A DNA stretch of 64,000 nt from Bacillus sp. DTU_2020_1000418_1_SI_GHA_SEK_038 (GTDB lineage Bacteria; Bacillota; Bacilli; Bacillales; Cytobacillaceae), in NCBI RefSeq assembly GCF_032341175.1, contig NZ_CP135435.1, forward strand, positions 4,402,001-4,466,000, read 5' to 3'. Below the pieces are notes generated by a model. The model was given only the letters and a program-made list of their open reading frames with translations, was not told the origin of the DNA and ran no database searches. Position numbers and translations under genes: made by a program. Below, piece by piece: positions 46,167 to 57,161 of the stretch (its first letter is position 1; each line of letters opens with the position of its first letter).

Positions 46167-46616
46167 TTAGTTTGCTTCTTTTACATGGATATTTAAAGTG
46201 GATGTCACTTCGGCATGAAGTTTAACAGGAACCTTCGTATAGCCTAATGAACGAATGGCATCTGGAAGCTCAATTTTGCGCTTGTCAATTTTTATATTGT
46301 GAGCCTTCTGCATTTCTTCTGCAATTTGCTTACTCGTAATGGAGCCAAATAAACGGCCGCCTTCACCCGCTTTTGTTGAAAATTCCAATGTAATTTTATC
46401 CATTGTTTCCTTCAACTTTTTAGCTTCTGCCAGCTCTTCTGCCGCTAACTTTTCTTCTTTCTTCTTCTGTGCACTTAATGAGCTTATATTGGCTTGGTTT
46501 GCCTCAACAGCAAGGCCCTGCTTGATTAGGAAATTCTGTGCGTATCCGTCCGCAACATTCTTGACTTCCCCTTTTTTCCCTTTACCCTTAACATCCTTTA
46601 AAAATATGACTTTCAT
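46167..46616 (-). CDS. rplI: 50S ribosomal protein L9
   Basis: 149 residues, the exact length of Bacillus L9. Starts [36 protein letters not shown], then the long helix, then the C-terminal domain. It binds 23S rRNA domain V at the base of the L1 stalk. Its start overlaps the gdpP stop by four bases (ATGA), so the two are translationally coupled. Confidence 0.98.
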   Translation of the reverse strand: MKVIFLKDVKGKGKKGEVKNVADGYAQNFLIKQGLAVEANQANISSLSAQKKKEEKLAAEELAEAKKLKETMDKITLEFSTKAGEGGRLFGSITSKQIAEEMQKAHNIKIDKRKIELPDAIRSLGYTKVPVKLHAEVTSTLNIHVKEAN

Positions 46617-48586
46617 TCCTTTTTTCTCCCTTCCAAATATTCATTAATGGCGGCATGTAACCGTACTTCTACTTCATCTAGCGAATGATCTGTCAGCTGA
46701 GTTGCCGCATTCGTTAAATGCCCCCCGCCATCAAGGCTTTCCATGATGACTTGAACATTGATATCCCCTAGAGACCTTGCGCTTACTCCTACTATGTTTT
46801 CAGATCGCTTAGAAATAACAAAAGAAGCAAGAACGCCGTCCATTGTCAACAATGTATCAGCTGTCTGTGCAATTAACACTTGATGGATCTCCTCATCAGG
46901 TTGTCCCTTTGCAATCGCAATGCCTTCACGGTAAAAATACACATTTTCGATTAATTTTGCTCGTTTAATATAAGTATTAACATCTTCCTTAAGGAATTTC
47001 TGCACGAGAACGGTATCAGCTCCCTGAGAGCGCAAATAGGAGGCCGCATCAAAGGTCCTTGAGCCGGTTCTTAGACTGAAGCTCTTCGTATCAACAGTAA
47101 TTCCAGCTAGTAAGGCGGTTGCCTCAAGCATATCAATTTTTCCATATTTCGGCTGGTATTCAAGAAGTTCGGTCACTAGCTCAGCAGTCGAAGAAGCATA
47201 AGGTTCCATATAAACAAGCAGCGGATTATGAATGAACTCTTCTGCCCGGCGATGGTGATCGATGACGACAACATGGTCTATTTTCTGAATAAGTTTTTCC
47301 TCAATAACCATCGAAGGCTTATGAGTATCGACAATAACTAACAACGTATCGTCTGTTGCCATTTCTAATGCCTGTGCAGGGGTAATAAATTTAGAATACA
47401 AGGATTCGTTTTTATTAATTTCTGTCATAAGCCTTTGAATCCCGGTATCGATATCTTGAGGGTTAATGACGATATACCCCTCACGCTGGTTCATCTGAGC
47501 AATTTTTCGAATACCAATGGCTGCACCAATAGCATCCATATCCGGGTTCCTATGCCCCATTATAATCACCTGATCACTCTCAGTGATTAACTCCTTGAGA
47601 GCATGGGCAATAACACGTGCACGGACCCTTGTCCGTTTTTCAACCGGATTCGTTTTCCCGCCATAGAACTTAACCTTTCCGTTCGTCTGCTTTATGGCCA
47701 CCTGATCTCCACCACGACCAAGGGCTAAGTCAAGACTAGACTGGGCAAGAACACCTAGCTCAGGCAAGGATGAGACACCCGTTCCCACTCCGATACTTAA
47801 TGTTAATGGCAGATTTCTCTTTGCCGTAATTTCTCTAATATCATCTAGAATCGAAAATTTCCCTTTTTCAAGATACTGAAGAATATGTTCATTAAAGACT
47901 GCAATAAATCGATCGGAAGATACCCTTTTTAAGAAGACACCATTATCTGTTGCCCATTTGTTCAAAATGGAGGTCACGATATTATTAAGGCTGCTTCTCG
48001 CTTGATCTTCCATTCCTTGGGTTAGTTCATCATAATTATCTAAAAAGATAATCGAGATAACGGTTCTTTCTTCCTGATATAATTTTTCAATTTCTGTTTG
48101 TTCTGTTACATCAAAAAAGTAAAGCAAGCGCTCTTCCAATTTCAGAATAACACGAAGCTTACGGTCATGAAGCGTAATTACTTCAGTTTCCACTTCCTGT
48201 TTGATCAATGGGACCAGCAAATCTGCTACATCATAAAGCGATCTTCCTACTAACGTATCTTCATCAAAGCATGAGGCCATAAAAGGATTGGTCCATTCAA
48301 TGTAATAATCATCATTAATGAGCATAATCCCAATTGGCATTTCCATTAAGGCCTCTTCGCCTACCTTTTTTACCCGGTAAGATAAAGTGGATATGTATTC
48401 TTCTGTTTCCTTCCTTTGCAGATAATCTATTTTAAATAGGTAATAAAAGGGGAGGACAGCAAGAAGAAGTCCGATCAGGCCAAAAATCCAGTTATAATAC
48501 GCTAATATAATAAGAAGCACCACTGTTATGCCCATCAATCCATAGATTGGATAGCGAATGGAGCGCTTTTCTAAATATGACGGCAT
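46613..48586 (-). CDS. gdpP: Cyclic-di-AMP phosphodiesterase GdpP
   Basis: 657 residues: two membrane helices near the N-terminus (about 13-35 and 38-50), a PAS-like haem-binding domain, a degenerate GGDEF domain (about 175-300), and a DHH/DHHA1 phosphoesterase. Catalytic motifs are [29 protein letters not shown] and [17 protein letters not shown]. Hydrolyses c-di-AMP to pApA, tuning potassium and cell-wall homeostasis. YybT in B. subtilis; located just before rplI as in that species. Confidence 0.96.
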   Translation of the reverse strand: MPSYLEKRSIRYPIYGLMGITVVLLIILAYYNWIFGLIGLLLAVLPFYYLFKIDYLQRKETEEYISTLSYRVKKVGEEALMEMPIGIMLINDDYYIEWTNPFMASCFDEDTLVGRSLYDVADLLVPLIKQEVETEVITLHDRKLRVILKLEERLLYFFDVTEQTEIEKLYQEERTVISIIFLDNYDELTQGMEDQARSSLNNIVTSILNKWATDNGVFLKRVSSDRFIAVFNEHILQYLEKGKFSILDDIREITAKRNLPLTLSIGVGTGVSSLPELGVLAQSSLDLALGRGGDQVAIKQTNGKVKFYGGKTNPVEKRTRVRARVIAHALKELITESDQVIIMGHRNPDMDAIGAAIGIRKIAQMNQREGYIVINPQDIDTGIQRLMTEINKNESLYSKFITPAQALEMATDDTLLVIVDTHKPSMVIEEKLIQKIDHVVVIDHHRRAEEFIHNPLLVYMEPYASSTAELVTELLEYQPKYGKIDMLEATALLAGITVDTKSFSLRTGSRTFDAASYLRSQGADTVLVQKFLKEDVNTYIKRAKLIENVYFYREGIAIAKGQPDEEIHQVLIAQTADTLLTMDGVLASFVISKRSENIVGVSARSLGDINVQVIMESLDGGGHLTNAATQLTDHSLDEVEVRLHAAINEYLEGRKKE

Positions 48587-48660
48587 GTTTTCAGCTCCTA
48601 AACAGCAGTGTTTAGAGCATGTCCTATTCAGGAGATGGCTTCACCCTTTTGGACATACGT

Positions 48661-49602
48661 TTATTTACTCTTTTCTAATCTTTTTCTTAAATCAAACCCT
48701 AAGTCAATTATACCTAATATCCTTACAATAGAAAGAAAAATTGGAATGATGAATGTAAAGACCACGGCAAAAATAGGGACCGCCTTTGAAATACCCCTTT
48801 TATAACAAAAATAAGAGATAAGTGATAGACCTTGAAGAACCATTAACATTTGAAGCAGAAATCCAATATTCATTAACGCCATATACCAATATGTGCCTTC
48901 TTCAGGATTTAGGGCAAAGGAGGCCAACATCGTTAATAAATAATACCATAGAATACTTTTTGGAAGGACAATCTCTCTAAAGGGCCTCCAGCGGTCTACC
49001 TCTACTCCAAATCGCTTAACGATGGGAAAAGAGACTAGCTCTATTAGTAAAACCCCAAATAGCGCAATTAATACAAATAAACTTGGTGTTAAAGTATCAA
49101 GCAAATTTAGCGATGCTTCAAACTGCTCTATTACTTTCTCACTAGAGCCCTGCCCAATCGTTTCTAGCATGCTTCGTGACCCATCAATAGATTCCCTTAA
49201 CACACCAATGGATTCTTTGATAAAGTTTATTTTGAAAAAAACGACTGCAACCGCATATTGGATTAATACTGTTGCAAGAAATACTAAAGAAGCAGCCATA
49301 AAGGAAACCGTTCTGTTTTTCTTCTCCTTAATCAACTGCCCAATCACAATGCCTGTCAAACCATAGGTGAGCGTAAGAGGAACCGCAAGCAGCGTTCCTA
49401 CAATCAGAGAGATTAGAACAGCAGCTACAAAGAAAACAAACGTAAACATGCGTGTGTTTTTCGCCCCAAAAAGAATAAAGGGCACTGCCAAAAACAGATT
49501 GCTGATTACACCAAGAACCGGAATATACATAGTAATTAATATAAGTACGGCATAAGCAGCTAATAAAACAGCCCCTTCAGTCAGCTTATGTACATTTTTC
49601 AT
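48661..49602 (-). CDS. yybS: DUF2232 membrane protein YybS
   Basis: 313 residues with eight or nine membrane helices and a conserved EFVSFPIVKRFG-like block (VSFPIVKRFGVEVDRWRPFREIVLPKSI). Homologue of B. subtilis YybS, of unknown function, ahead of gdpP as expected. AGAGGTG precedes the ATG. Confidence 0.9.
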   Translation of the reverse strand: MKNVHKLTEGAVLLAAYAVLILITMYIPVLGVISNLFLAVPFILFGAKNTRMFTFVFFVAAVLISLIVGTLLAVPLTLTYGLTGIVIGQLIKEKKNRTVSFMAASLVFLATVLIQYAVAVVFFKINFIKESIGVLRESIDGSRSMLETIGQGSSEKVIEQFEASLNLLDTLTPSLFVLIALFGVLLIELVSFPIVKRFGVEVDRWRPFREIVLPKSILWYYLLTMLASFALNPEEGTYWYMALMNIGFLLQMLMVLQGLSLISYFCYKRGISKAVPIFAVVFTFIIPIFLSIVRILGIIDLGFDLRKRLEKSK

Positions 49603-49707
49603 TTTTACACCTCTTTTTAGCGGGAGACCATAAAGTCTATTTTAGCTAGTATTTTAGTCATATTCAACTAAGAAGAGCGATACGTGACCGATGCCTATTA
49701 AAGTAAT

Positions 49708-49743
49708 AAAAAAAGCACAACAGGTTTCCCCTTGTTGTGCTTT
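49708..49743 (-). terminator. rpsF-ssb-rpsR terminator
   Basis: Minus strand AAAGCACAACA-AGGGGAAACC-TGTTGTGCTTTTTTT directly after rpsR. Confidence 0.92.
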
Positions 49744-49751
49744 GTTATCTA

Positions 49752-50015
<264 letters not shown>

Positions 50016-50045
50016 TTATTTATTATCGTTCAAAAAATAATCATG

Positions 50046-50555
50046 TTAGAATGGCAGATCGTCATCTGAAATATCGATTTGTCCACCGTCATTTGCAAAT
50101 GGATCGTTATCTACCCTCGTATATCCTTGATTATTTCTGTTGTATTGCTGTTGTTGATTCTGATTGTTGTTATTTCCAAATGGGAAATCCTGTTCTCTAG
50201 GTGCGCCATAATTAGCATTTTCACCTCTGGAGCTATTCCGAGGCTCAAGGAATTGAACACTTTCAGCCAATACCTCTGTAATATATACACGCTTTCCATC
50301 CTGACCATCAAAGCTGCGAGTCTGAATTCTTCCATCTACTCCGGCAAGACTGCCCTTTTTCAAGAAATTCGCTACGTTTTCAGCAGCTTTTCTCCAAACA
50401 ACACAGTTGATGAAGTCAGCTTCTCTTTCACCTTGTTGATTCGTAAACGCACGGTTTACAGCAAGAGTGAATGAAGCAACCGCTACACCATTTGGGGTAT
50501 ATCGTAAATCAGGATCCTTTGTCAAACGTCCAACAAGAACAACGCGGTTCATCAT
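50046..50555 (-). CDS. ssb: Single-stranded DNA-binding protein SsbA
   Basis: 169 residues: OB fold (about 1-105: [51 protein letters not shown]), then an Asn/Gln/Gly-rich linker and the acidic tip DISDDDLPF that binds partner proteins. AAAGGAG precedes the ATG at 50555. Between rpsF and rpsR as in Bacillus. Confidence 0.97.
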   Translation of the reverse strand: MMNRVVLVGRLTKDPDLRYTPNGVAVASFTLAVNRAFTNQQGEREADFINCVVWRKAAENVANFLKKGSLAGVDGRIQTRSFDGQDGKRVYITEVLAESVQFLEPRNSSRGENANYGAPREQDFPFGNNNNQNQQQQYNRNNQGYTRVDNDPFANDGGQIDISDDDLPF

Positions 50556-50582
50556 CAGAATCAACTCCTTTCTTCCAACAAA

Positions 50583-50598
50583 TGTTTCACATGGAACA
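50583..50598. promoter_or_regulatory. Degenerate parS-like sequence
   Basis: TGTTTCACATGGAACA between ssb and rpsF differs from parS at two positions. Weak ParB binding is possible, but one change hits the central CG. Confidence 0.3.
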
Positions 50599-50621
50599 TT
50601 TTAGTTAAAAGTATTTATCTA

Positions 50622-50909
50622 TTACTTCTCATTTTTAACAACGATATGACGGATAATGTCTTCGCTGATCTTCGCTAAACGAGAGAACTCGTCAACAGCT
50701 GGAGCCTCAGCATTAACATGGATCAATTGGTAGAAACCATCGCGGAAATCATTGATTTCGTAAGCTAGACGGCGCTTACCCCAATCCTTTGCTTCAGTCA
50801 ATTCCGCACCATTATCAGTTAAGATTGAGTTAAAACGCTCAACTAGAGCCTTTTTAGCTTCATCTTCAATATTTGGGCGGATGATGTACATAATTTCGTA
50901 CTTTCTCAT
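50622..50909 (-). CDS. rpsF: 30S ribosomal protein S6
   Basis: 95 residues, [20 protein letters not shown] through [17 protein letters not shown], the family length. The ATG at 50909 has AAAGGAGGTG upstream, although a longer frame exists to 50963. It binds S18 on the 30S platform. First of rpsF-ssb-rpsR. Confidence 0.98.
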   Translation of the reverse strand: MRKYEIMYIIRPNIEDEAKKALVERFNSILTDNGAELTEAKDWGKRRLAYEINDFRDGFYQLIHVNAEAPAVDEFSRLAKISEDIIRHIVVKNEK

Positions 50910-51152
50910 CACTATTACACCTCCTTTTGGTCTAAGCGGCCCTTTTGAAAGGGCAAGGAGCAATTTTTTAATTACTCACAAGATGAAAGTATATCATAAA
51001 ACATCCACATTTGCAATGGACTAGCCATCTTTAGATTTTTATCAGCAATCAGTTCTGTTATTTGTACCAATATGGATTAATTCCTTATGTTTGCCGGCAC
51101 AGATCCGCTTATTTGTAAGATAGCAGTGATTTCCTTGGAAAATTGAATATAA

Positions 51153-51183
51153 TAAAAAACACTGCAGATGGCACTCTGCAGTG
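51153..51183 (-). terminator. ychF terminator
   Basis: Minus strand CACTGCAGAG-TGCCAT-CTGCAGTGTTTTTT. Confidence 0.92.
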
Positions 51184-51190
51184 AATTATT

Positions 51191-52291
51191 TTATACGTTA
51201 AAACGGAAGTGGATGACATCTCCGTCTTGAACAATATATTCTTTTCCTTCAAGGCGAACCTTCCCAGCCTCACGTGCCGCAACCATATTTCCCGCAGCTA
51301 ATAAATCATCATAGGAAACCGTTTCCGCACGAATAAAGCCTCGTTCAAAGTCAGAATGGATAACGCCTGCGCATTGTGGAGCTTTCATGCCTTTTTTGAA
51401 TGTCCAAGCACGCACTTCCTGTACACCAGCTGTAAAATAAGTAGCTAGTCCAAGAAGGTGGTATGCCGAGCGAATTAGTTGATCCAGTCCTGATTCCTCA
51501 ATTCCAAGCTCTTGAAGGAACATTTCCTTTTCTTCCCCTTCTAGCTCAGCAATTTCCGATTCAATTTTTGCACAAATGACAATTACTTCCGCGTTATCAT
51601 TTTGGGCAAACTCTTTTACCTGCTGGACATATTCATTAGCATTCGGATCTGACACATCGTCTTCTCCAACGTTTGCTACATATAAAACCGGCTTGATTGT
51701 TAAAAGATGAAGCCCTTTCGCAACTTTCAATTGCTCTTCAGTGAATTCTACTGTTCGAGCAGGCTTGTCTGCTTCGAAAGCCTCTTTTAATTTCTCAAGA
51801 ATCTCCATTTCAAACATTGATTCTTTATCTTTTTGTCTCGCCATTTTTCCAACTCTGGCAATCCGCTTTTCAACAGACTCAAGATCCGCCAAAATTAACT
51901 CCAGGTTAATCGTTTCAATGTCAGAAATCGGGTCAACTTTTCCTGCAACGTGAGTAATATTATCATCCGCAAAACAGCGGACTACCTGACAAATGGCATC
52001 TACTTCGCGGATATGTGACAGGAATTTGTTTCCTAGTCCTTCACCTTTGCTCGCCCCTTTAACAATCCCAGCAATATCCGTAAATTCAAACGTTGTTGGA
52101 ACGGTTTTCTTCGGTTGAACAAGCTCTGTCAATTTATTTAAACGATAATCTGGAACCTCAACAATTCCAACATTCGGATCAATCGTACAAAACGGGTAGT
52201 TCGCCGATTCTGCTCCCGCTTGGGTAATCGCATTAAATAATGTCGACTTTCCAACATTCGGCAAGCCTACAATACCAGCTGTTAAAGCCAT
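51191..52291 (-). CDS. ychF: Redox-responsive ATPase/GTPase YchF
   Basis: 366 residues: P-loop [16 protein letters not shown] at the N-terminus, coiled-coil insert ([13 protein letters not shown]), and C-terminal TGS domain ([39 protein letters not shown]). Obg-family member with ATP preference, linked to ribosome and oxidative stress. Start 52291 follows GAGGAGTGAC; an ATG three codons upstream lies closer to it. Confidence 0.95.
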   Translation of the reverse strand: MALTAGIVGLPNVGKSTLFNAITQAGAESANYPFCTIDPNVGIVEVPDYRLNKLTELVQPKKTVPTTFEFTDIAGIVKGASKGEGLGNKFLSHIREVDAICQVVRCFADDNITHVAGKVDPISDIETINLELILADLESVEKRIARVGKMARQKDKESMFEMEILEKLKEAFEADKPARTVEFTEEQLKVAKGLHLLTIKPVLYVANVGEDDVSDPNANEYVQQVKEFAQNDNAEVIVICAKIESEIAELEGEEKEMFLQELGIEESGLDQLIRSAYHLLGLATYFTAGVQEVRAWTFKKGMKAPQCAGVIHSDFERGFIRAETVSYDDLLAAGNMVAAREAGKVRLEGKEYIVQDGDVIHFRFNV

Positions 52292-52487
52292 CCAAGTCAC
52301 TCCTCAATTATATAAAAATCTATAGAAATTAACGTTCATTTCTTACTATGAAGTCCCTCACAATTATAGAGAGTTATTAGGTAATGCGCAAGCACCTCGG
52401 TAGTCGGTAATAGCCTCGATGACGGACACTTCTCCCATGAATGCAGTTGAAATGTCCGTGATTTAAGAAGCACAATTACCATGCAAT

Positions 52488-52688
52488 CTATTCTTCATGC
52501 TTCACAAGGATTTTCTTCATCTTCCTTGCAAATTCCCTTCTTGGTATTAAAACACTATGAGAGCAGCCTTCACATTTAATCCGGATATCGGCTCCCATTC
52601 GAATGATTTTCCAGCGATTTGTTCCACATGGATGTTGTTTTTTCATCTCCACGACATCATTTAAATTGAATTCCTTTTGTTCCACCAT
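52488..52688 (-). CDS. yyzM: DUF951 small zinc-ribbon-like protein
   Basis: 66 residues, FNLNDVVEMKKQHPCGTNRWKIIRMGADIRIKCEGCSHSVLIPRREF. Single CGT and CxxC. This DUF951 protein lies next to ychF in Bacillus genomes. The start overlaps the mechanosensitive channel gene stop by a base. Function not known. Confidence 0.92.
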   Translation of the reverse strand: MVEQKEFNLNDVVEMKKQHPCGTNRWKIIRMGADIRIKCEGCSHSVLIPRREFARKMKKILVKHEE

Positions 52689-53587
52689 TAGCCCCCCATT
52701 CCATCTTTTGTTTTCTTTAACTCTTCTTCATTTCTCGAATACATGACAAGTCGAGGAAACGGCACATCAATTCCATTCTCCTCAAGGCATTGTTTAATTT
52801 CCTTCCTTAATTGCCGTGCTATATAGAAATGCCTCATGGGCAATGTTTCAGATGTGACTCTGATTGTGAGATTGGAAACATCTAATGTTTGCACTCCGAG
52901 AATTTCAGGCGGTTTCACCATATCCTCATACTTTTCTGGCAGCTTCTCCAGCAGCTCCTGCAGAACCTTCTCAGCTTTATTAATATCACTTTCATAAGCA
53001 ATGTTTACATCCACAAAGGCCACACTATTATTGATTGAAAAGTTTGTTACCTGGTTAATACTCCCATTAGGCAGGATGTGGACTTCGCCTGTCCAGCTTT
53101 TAATTTTAGTTGTTCTCAGCCCAATTTCCTCAACAGTCCCCATAAATTGATCAATCTGAATATAATCCCCTACCGAAAATTGATCCTCAAAGATGATAAA
53201 GAATCCTGTAATAATATCCCGAACAAGGTTTTGTGCTCCAAATCCAACAGCCAATCCAACAATTCCTGCTCCAGCTAACAAGGCCTTTACATCGATAGTC
53301 ATGGTTTCCAATATCATCATTAAAGCAATGAAAAATGCCACGTATGTAAGAATATTGACTAGTAGCTTTACTAATGTAGCTTCACGCCTTTCCGAAATTC
53401 GGATAAGCGAACTGCGCGTCCTAAGTTTAAATATTTTTAAAATGACAGCCTTTCCTATTTTAATAAAAAGACTCGTCAAAATAATAATAAATAAAATTTT
53501 AAGAGCCCCATTTCCAATTGCTTCCCAGGTCTCCTCGTTTGAAAAAACGTCGATTTTTTTATAAATAAATGTCCTTAGGTGGTCCAA
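52688..53587 (-). CDS. MscS family small-conductance mechanosensitive channel
   Basis: 299 residues: three N-terminal helices, the pore helix (DVKALLAGAGIVGLAVGFGAQNLVRDIITGFFIIFEDQFSVGDYIQI, about 95-140), and the cytoplasmic beta/cage domain (GTVEEIGLRTTKIKSWTGEVHILPNGSINQVTNFS). Opens on membrane tension to release solutes. Starts with TTG at 53587 behind AGAAGGTG. First of the leftward trio with yyzM and ychF. Confidence 0.93.
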   Translation of the reverse strand: MDHLRTFIYKKIDVFSNEETWEAIGNGALKILFIIILTSLFIKIGKAVILKIFKLRTRSSLIRISERREATLVKLLVNILTYVAFFIALMMILETMTIDVKALLAGAGIVGLAVGFGAQNLVRDIITGFFIIFEDQFSVGDYIQIDQFMGTVEEIGLRTTKIKSWTGEVHILPNGSINQVTNFSINNSVAFVDVNIAYESDINKAEKVLQELLEKLPEKYEDMVKPPEILGVQTLDVSNLTIRVTSETLPMRHFYIARQLRKEIKQCLEENGIDVPFPRLVMYSRNEEELKKTKDGMGG

Positions 53588-53908
53588 TTTTTCACCTTCT
53601 TTAAATAGAGGTTTTTTGCATCAAAAAACTTACTTTATTTAAGCTTAGTGCATCTATTGAGGGCAAGCAATCATAGATTAGAGAAAAGCAGTAATCTTGA
53701 GAGATAAAGCAAGTTTATTTTAACAATTTCTCTCCTAGTTTTGTACCCCTTCACAACAGGATTTAACCCCATACTAAACACCATGTATAGATTACTAATA
53801 TTTTCCGTATACTGTTACTACCTAGAATTAGGATATAAAAAACTGCCGGAAACTTTATTTACATACATTAGTGAAATTTCCCTGATTCAACAAAAAGGAG
53901 TGGATCCA

Positions 53909-54550
53909 ATGGATTTTAGACCTCAGCTTTTTGAAAAAAAAGCAAATGCGGAAAGAATAGTGCATGATGAAGCGAATGCCGCCCATCAGTTAGCCTTGCA
54001 AATAAATCAATTATTGCCAACTGGTTTTAGAAACCGGCCTATTGTATTTGTCTGTATCGGGACTGACCGATCAACAGGAGACTCATTAGGTCCACTCGTT
54101 GGAACACTTCTAGAAGAAAAAAGAATGCCCTCCTTTTTCGTGTACGGAACTTTAGAAAATCCCATTCATGCTGTAAATATGGCCGACAAGCTGGCCGAAA
54201 TTCAAAAAAACCACTTTAATCCTTTTATTATTGGCATTGATGCTTGCTTAGGGCGTTTAAAAAGTGTAGGTGTGATTCAAATTGGAGAGGGCCCTGTGAA
54301 GCCAGGTGCTGGTGTCAATAAAGAACTGCCCGAAGTAGGAAATATGCATATTACAGGAATTGTCAATGTGAGCGGTTTTATGGAGTTCTTTGTCCTGCAG
54401 AATACGAGGCTCCACCTTGTGATGAATATGGCGAAAACCATTGCGAACGGAATTTACAAAGCAAACTTACTTTACAAGCCAGAACGAACCATATCCAGAT
54501 TTGACTTAGACCCAGAACAAGAACAAATTAGAGAAGCGGAAACGCCTTGA
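53909..54550 (+). CDS. yyaC: Spore protein YyaC (DUF1256, GPR-like fold)
   Basis: 213 residues. IVFVCIGTDRSTGDSLGPLVGTLL and FIIGIDACLGRLKSVGVIQIGEGPVKPGAGVNKELPEVGNMHITGIVN are the DUF1256 signatures, structurally akin to the spore protease GPR. Made in sporulating cells. AAAAAGGAGTGG precedes the ATG at 53909; the upstream part of a longer frame from 53741 has no ribosome site. It is the only rightward gene in this block. Confidence 0.9.
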   Translation: MDFRPQLFEKKANAERIVHDEANAAHQLALQINQLLPTGFRNRPIVFVCIGTDRSTGDSLGPLVGTLLEEKRMPSFFVYGTLENPIHAVNMADKLAEIQKNHFNPFIIGIDACLGRLKSVGVIQIGEGPVKPGAGVNKELPEVGNMHITGIVNVSGFMEFFVLQNTRLHLVMNMAKTIANGIYKANLLYKPERTISRFDLDPEQEQIREAETP

Positions 54551-54554
54551 TCAC

Positions 54555-54648
54555 CCCCGACAAGCACAAGACGAGCCTCACGGAAAGGTGAGCTCTACCT
54601 TTCAGGATTGGCTTGTGACCTCGAGGGCGTAGGCGCTGGAGCTAGACA
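54555..54648. repeat. Dispersed Bacillus-type intergenic repeat
   Basis: On the minus strand the stretch opens GTCTAGCTCCAGCGCCTACG and continues with CCCTCGAGGTCACAAGCC and a palindromic AGCTC/GAGCTC-like core. I recall closely similar GTCTAGCTCCAGCGCCTA elements in many Bacillus intergenic spaces. Only one copy is present in this window. Confidence 0.5.
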
Positions 54649-54655
54649 ATAACAT

Positions 54656-54688
54656 AAGGAGAGGATATTCGTTCCCCTCCTTTTTTAT
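54656..54688 (+). terminator. yyaC terminator
   Basis: AAGGAGAGGA-TATTCGTT-CCCCTCC then TTTTTT on the plus strand; imperfect stem. Confidence 0.6.
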
Positions 54689-54689
54689 T

Positions 54690-55403
54690 TTAAAAATATA
54701 ATTGGTAAAAATAAATGATTGTCACAATTATACCGACAACAGCAATTCCCGGAAGGAGATTTGCTACACGGATTTTTAATATGCCCGCAAGATTTAAACC
54801 AATGGCAAAAATCATCACTCCACCAGTTGCAGTCATTTCTTTGATAAAGCTATCCATAAGAACCGGTGGTACAAATTGATCGATCTGCGTAGCAAATAGA
54901 GCAATAAGTCCTTGGTAAACCATAACAGGAATAGCCGAAAATAGAACGCCAATTCCGAGGGTAGTCGTTAATATCAACGCAGTAAAACCATCAATAATTG
55001 ATTTTGTGTAAAGCACATCATGATCGCCTCTAATCCCGCTGTCCAATGCACCAATAATTGCCATCGCGCCGATCACAAATATAAGTGTAGCAGTTACAAA
55101 ACCTTGTGAAATGCTCCCCTGCCCATTCGAGCCAATCTTCCTTTCCAGCCAATCACCAAGAGCATTAAGCTTATTCTCTAAAGCGAAATATTCACCTAGA
55201 ACTGCCCCAAAGACTAGGCTGATAATAACGACTAGGAAATTCTCTCCCTTTAGGGCCATTTGCAGACCTAATACCATGACAGCCAAACCAATGGCATGCA
55301 TGACAGTTCCTTTCATATTTTCAGGAATTCGATTGAGCATTTTCCCTAAAAGGGTACCAATAATAATCAATAATCCATTTACGATCGTACCAAGTAGAAA
55401 CAT
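54690..55403 (-). CDS. DUF554 membrane protein
   Basis: 237 residues with about seven membrane helices: LLGTIVNGLLIIIGTLLGKML, VMVLGLQMALKG, FGAVLGEYFALE, the GFVTATLIFVIGAMAIIGALDSGIRGDHDVLYTKSIIDGFTALILTT block and a late MTATGGVMIFAIGLNLAGI. Recognised as the YdfK/YqgA DUF554 family, role unknown. The start ATG 55403 has AAGGTGA; the longer frame to 55532 would cross the spo0J terminator. Confidence 0.88.
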   Translation of the reverse strand: MFLLGTIVNGLLIIIGTLLGKMLNRIPENMKGTVMHAIGLAVMVLGLQMALKGENFLVVIISLVFGAVLGEYFALENKLNALGDWLERKIGSNGQGSISQGFVTATLIFVIGAMAIIGALDSGIRGDHDVLYTKSIIDGFTALILTTTLGIGVLFSAIPVMVYQGLIALFATQIDQFVPPVLMDSFIKEMTATGGVMIFAIGLNLAGILKIRVANLLPGIAVVGIIVTIIYFYQLYF

Positions 55404-55530
55404 TCTTTTCACCTTACTAGTTAAATTTCGACATGCGAATGAAGTTAAAGATACACTACCATGAACAAGAGACAGATGCCAATCATATTTCAAAATTTCG
55501 TTAATAGATAAGCAGAAATCTCTTATAGCC

Positions 55531-55557
55531 AAAAAAATAAACCATCCAACGATGGCT
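55531..55557 (-). terminator. soj-spo0J terminator
   Basis: Minus strand AAGCCATC-GTT-GGATGGTTTATTTTTTTGG, just after the spo0J stop. Confidence 0.75.
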
Positions 55558-55564
55558 TAAAAGG

Positions 55565-56407
55565 TTATTTATTCGTTTCCAATAGTTCTAAAATCCGATC
55601 CAAATCTTCCTTAGAAAAGAACTCTATTTCTATTTTTCCTTTATTGTTTGTCTGTTTAATATTAACGGTTGTTCCAAATCTCTCTCGTAAGAAGGATTCT
55701 TGTTCTTTAATAAAGACATCCTTTTTAGGTATAGGCTGTTTTGTTTCACGTGAAACATTATTGAGCTGCTGAATTAACTGTTCTAACTGTCGAACATTTA
55801 AGTTATCCTTAATCGTTTTCTCGACTAAAACCATCAGCTTCTCTTTATTTCTTAGCCCTAATAAGGCACGTCCATGGCCCATTGTGATTTTCCCTTCGGA
55901 GATCCATGCCTGGATTTTTGGAGGCAAGGACAGCAACCGAATATGGTTCGCAATATGTGGGCGGCTTTTTCCGAGACGCTTTGCCAATTCTTCTTGGGTA
56001 ATTTTTAATTTTTCCATTAGAAGCTGGTAGGCAGCACCTTCTTCAATTGGTGTTAAATCTTCGCGCTGCAGATTTTCTAATACGGCTAATTCCATCATCT
56101 GCTGTTCATTTAATTCTCTTACGACTACTGGAACCGTTTCTAATTTTGCCGCTTTTGCTGCGCGATATCGTCTTTCCCCAACAACAATTTCATAGCCCTT
56201 TAAGCTTTTCCGCGCGATAATTGGCTGCAAAATACCATGCTCTATAATCGACTGGGTTAATTCTTCAATTGCTTCCTTCTCAAATATTTTACGAGGTTGA
56301 TAAGGATTAGGACGCAGCTCTTTTAAATTAATTTCCCTAACTGATTCCTCTTTGGTCTCCATGTTGGAAAAAAAAGCATTAAGCCCCTTCCCTAAACCTT
56401 TAGCCAT
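55565..56407 (-). CDS. spo0J: Chromosome-partitioning ParB protein Spo0J
   Basis: 280 residues: N-terminal ParB/Srx CTPase domain (PNPYQPRKIFEKEAIEELTQSI, GERRYRAAKAA), helix-turn-helix (TQEELAKRLGKSRPHIANHIRLL) and C-terminal dimer domain. ParB nucleates at parS and loads SMC. It overlaps soj by eight bases. A perfect parS (55742-55757) lies within the gene, as in B. subtilis. Confidence 0.97.
   Translation of the reverse strand: MAKGLGKGLNAFFSNMETKEESVREINLKELRPNPYQPRKIFEKEAIEELTQSIIEHGILQPIIARKSLKGYEIVVGERRYRAAKAAKLETVPVVVRELNEQQMMELAVLENLQREDLTPIEEGAAYQLLMEKLKITQEELAKRLGKSRPHIANHIRLLSLPPKIQAWISEGKITMGHGRALLGLRNKEKLMVLVEKTIKDNLNVRQLEQLIQQLNNVSRETKQPIPKKDVFIKEQESFLRERFGTTVNIKQTNNKGKIEIEFFSKEDLDRILELLETNK
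55742..55757. promoter_or_regulatory. parS site inside spo0J
   Basis: TGTTTCACGTGAAACA, exact consensus 16-bp parS palindrome in the spo0J coding region. Confidence 0.95.
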
Positions 56408-57161
56408 TCGAAACCACTTCCTTTGCTAAATCTAAATACACCTCTGCACCACGAGATTTAGGATCATAAGTAATAATTGGTTCGCCATGACTCGGCGCTT
56501 CACTAAGGCGTATATTTCGAGGAATGATCGTTTGATAGACTTTATCCTGAAAATATTTCTTTACCTCTTCAATAACTTGAATGCCCAAATTTGTTCTCGC
56601 ATCCAGCATCGTCAGTAATACGCCTTCAATTTTTAAATCATGATTTAAATGCTTCTGAACGAGGCGGACAGTGTTCAAAAGCTGGCTTAGCCCTTCAAGA
56701 GCGTAGTATTCACATTGAACTGGAATGATGACAGCATCAGATGCTGTTAATGAATTTAGTGTTAATAAGCCAAGAGATGGCGGACAATCAATAATAATGT
56801 AATCAAAGTTCTCTTTAACTTCCTCCAAGGCGCGTTTTAAACGTACCTCTCTTGAAATCGTTGGCACTAATTCAATTTCTGCACCAGCTAGCTGTATCGT
56901 TGCGGGGATCGCATATAAATTTTCAACAGAAGTCGGGCGAATAACCTTCGCTGCTTCAACATCATCTACTAACACATCATAAATACATTGATCGACATCA
57001 GCTTTCTCTATTCCTACCCCGCTCGTTGCGTTCCCTTGAGGATCAATATCTACTAGCAAAACCTTTTTTCCTATGTATGCTAAACAGGCACCAAGATTCA
57101 CGGAAGTAGTCGTTTTCCCTACTCCTCCTTTTTGGTTTGCAATTGCGATGACTTTGCCCAC
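56400..57161 (-). CDS. soj: Chromosome-partitioning ParA ATPase Soj
   Basis: 253 residues. Deviant Walker A QKGGVGKTTT, then LLVDIDPQGNATSG and DYIIIDCPPSLGLLT. Dimeric ATPase that regulates DnaA and chromosome segregation with Spo0J. The start is the GTG at 57161, which has AGGTGAT just upstream and gives MGKVIAIANQ as in other ParA; the ATG six codons upstream has no ribosome site. Overlaps spo0J by eight bases. Confidence 0.96.
   Translation of the reverse strand: MGKVIAIANQKGGVGKTTTSVNLGACLAYIGKKVLLVDIDPQGNATSGVGIEKADVDQCIYDVLVDDVEAAKVIRPTSVENLYAIPATIQLAGAEIELVPTISREVRLKRALEEVKENFDYIIIDCPPSLGLLTLNSLTASDAVIIPVQCEYYALEGLSQLLNTVRLVQKHLNHDLKIEGVLLTMLDARTNLGIQVIEEVKKYFQDKVYQTIIPRNIRLSEAPSHGEPIITYDPKSRGAEVYLDLAKEVVSNG

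Noticed and set aside
50583..50598. Third parS site between ssb and rpsF
   Set aside because: Two mismatches, one in the central CG; listed only as weak candidate.
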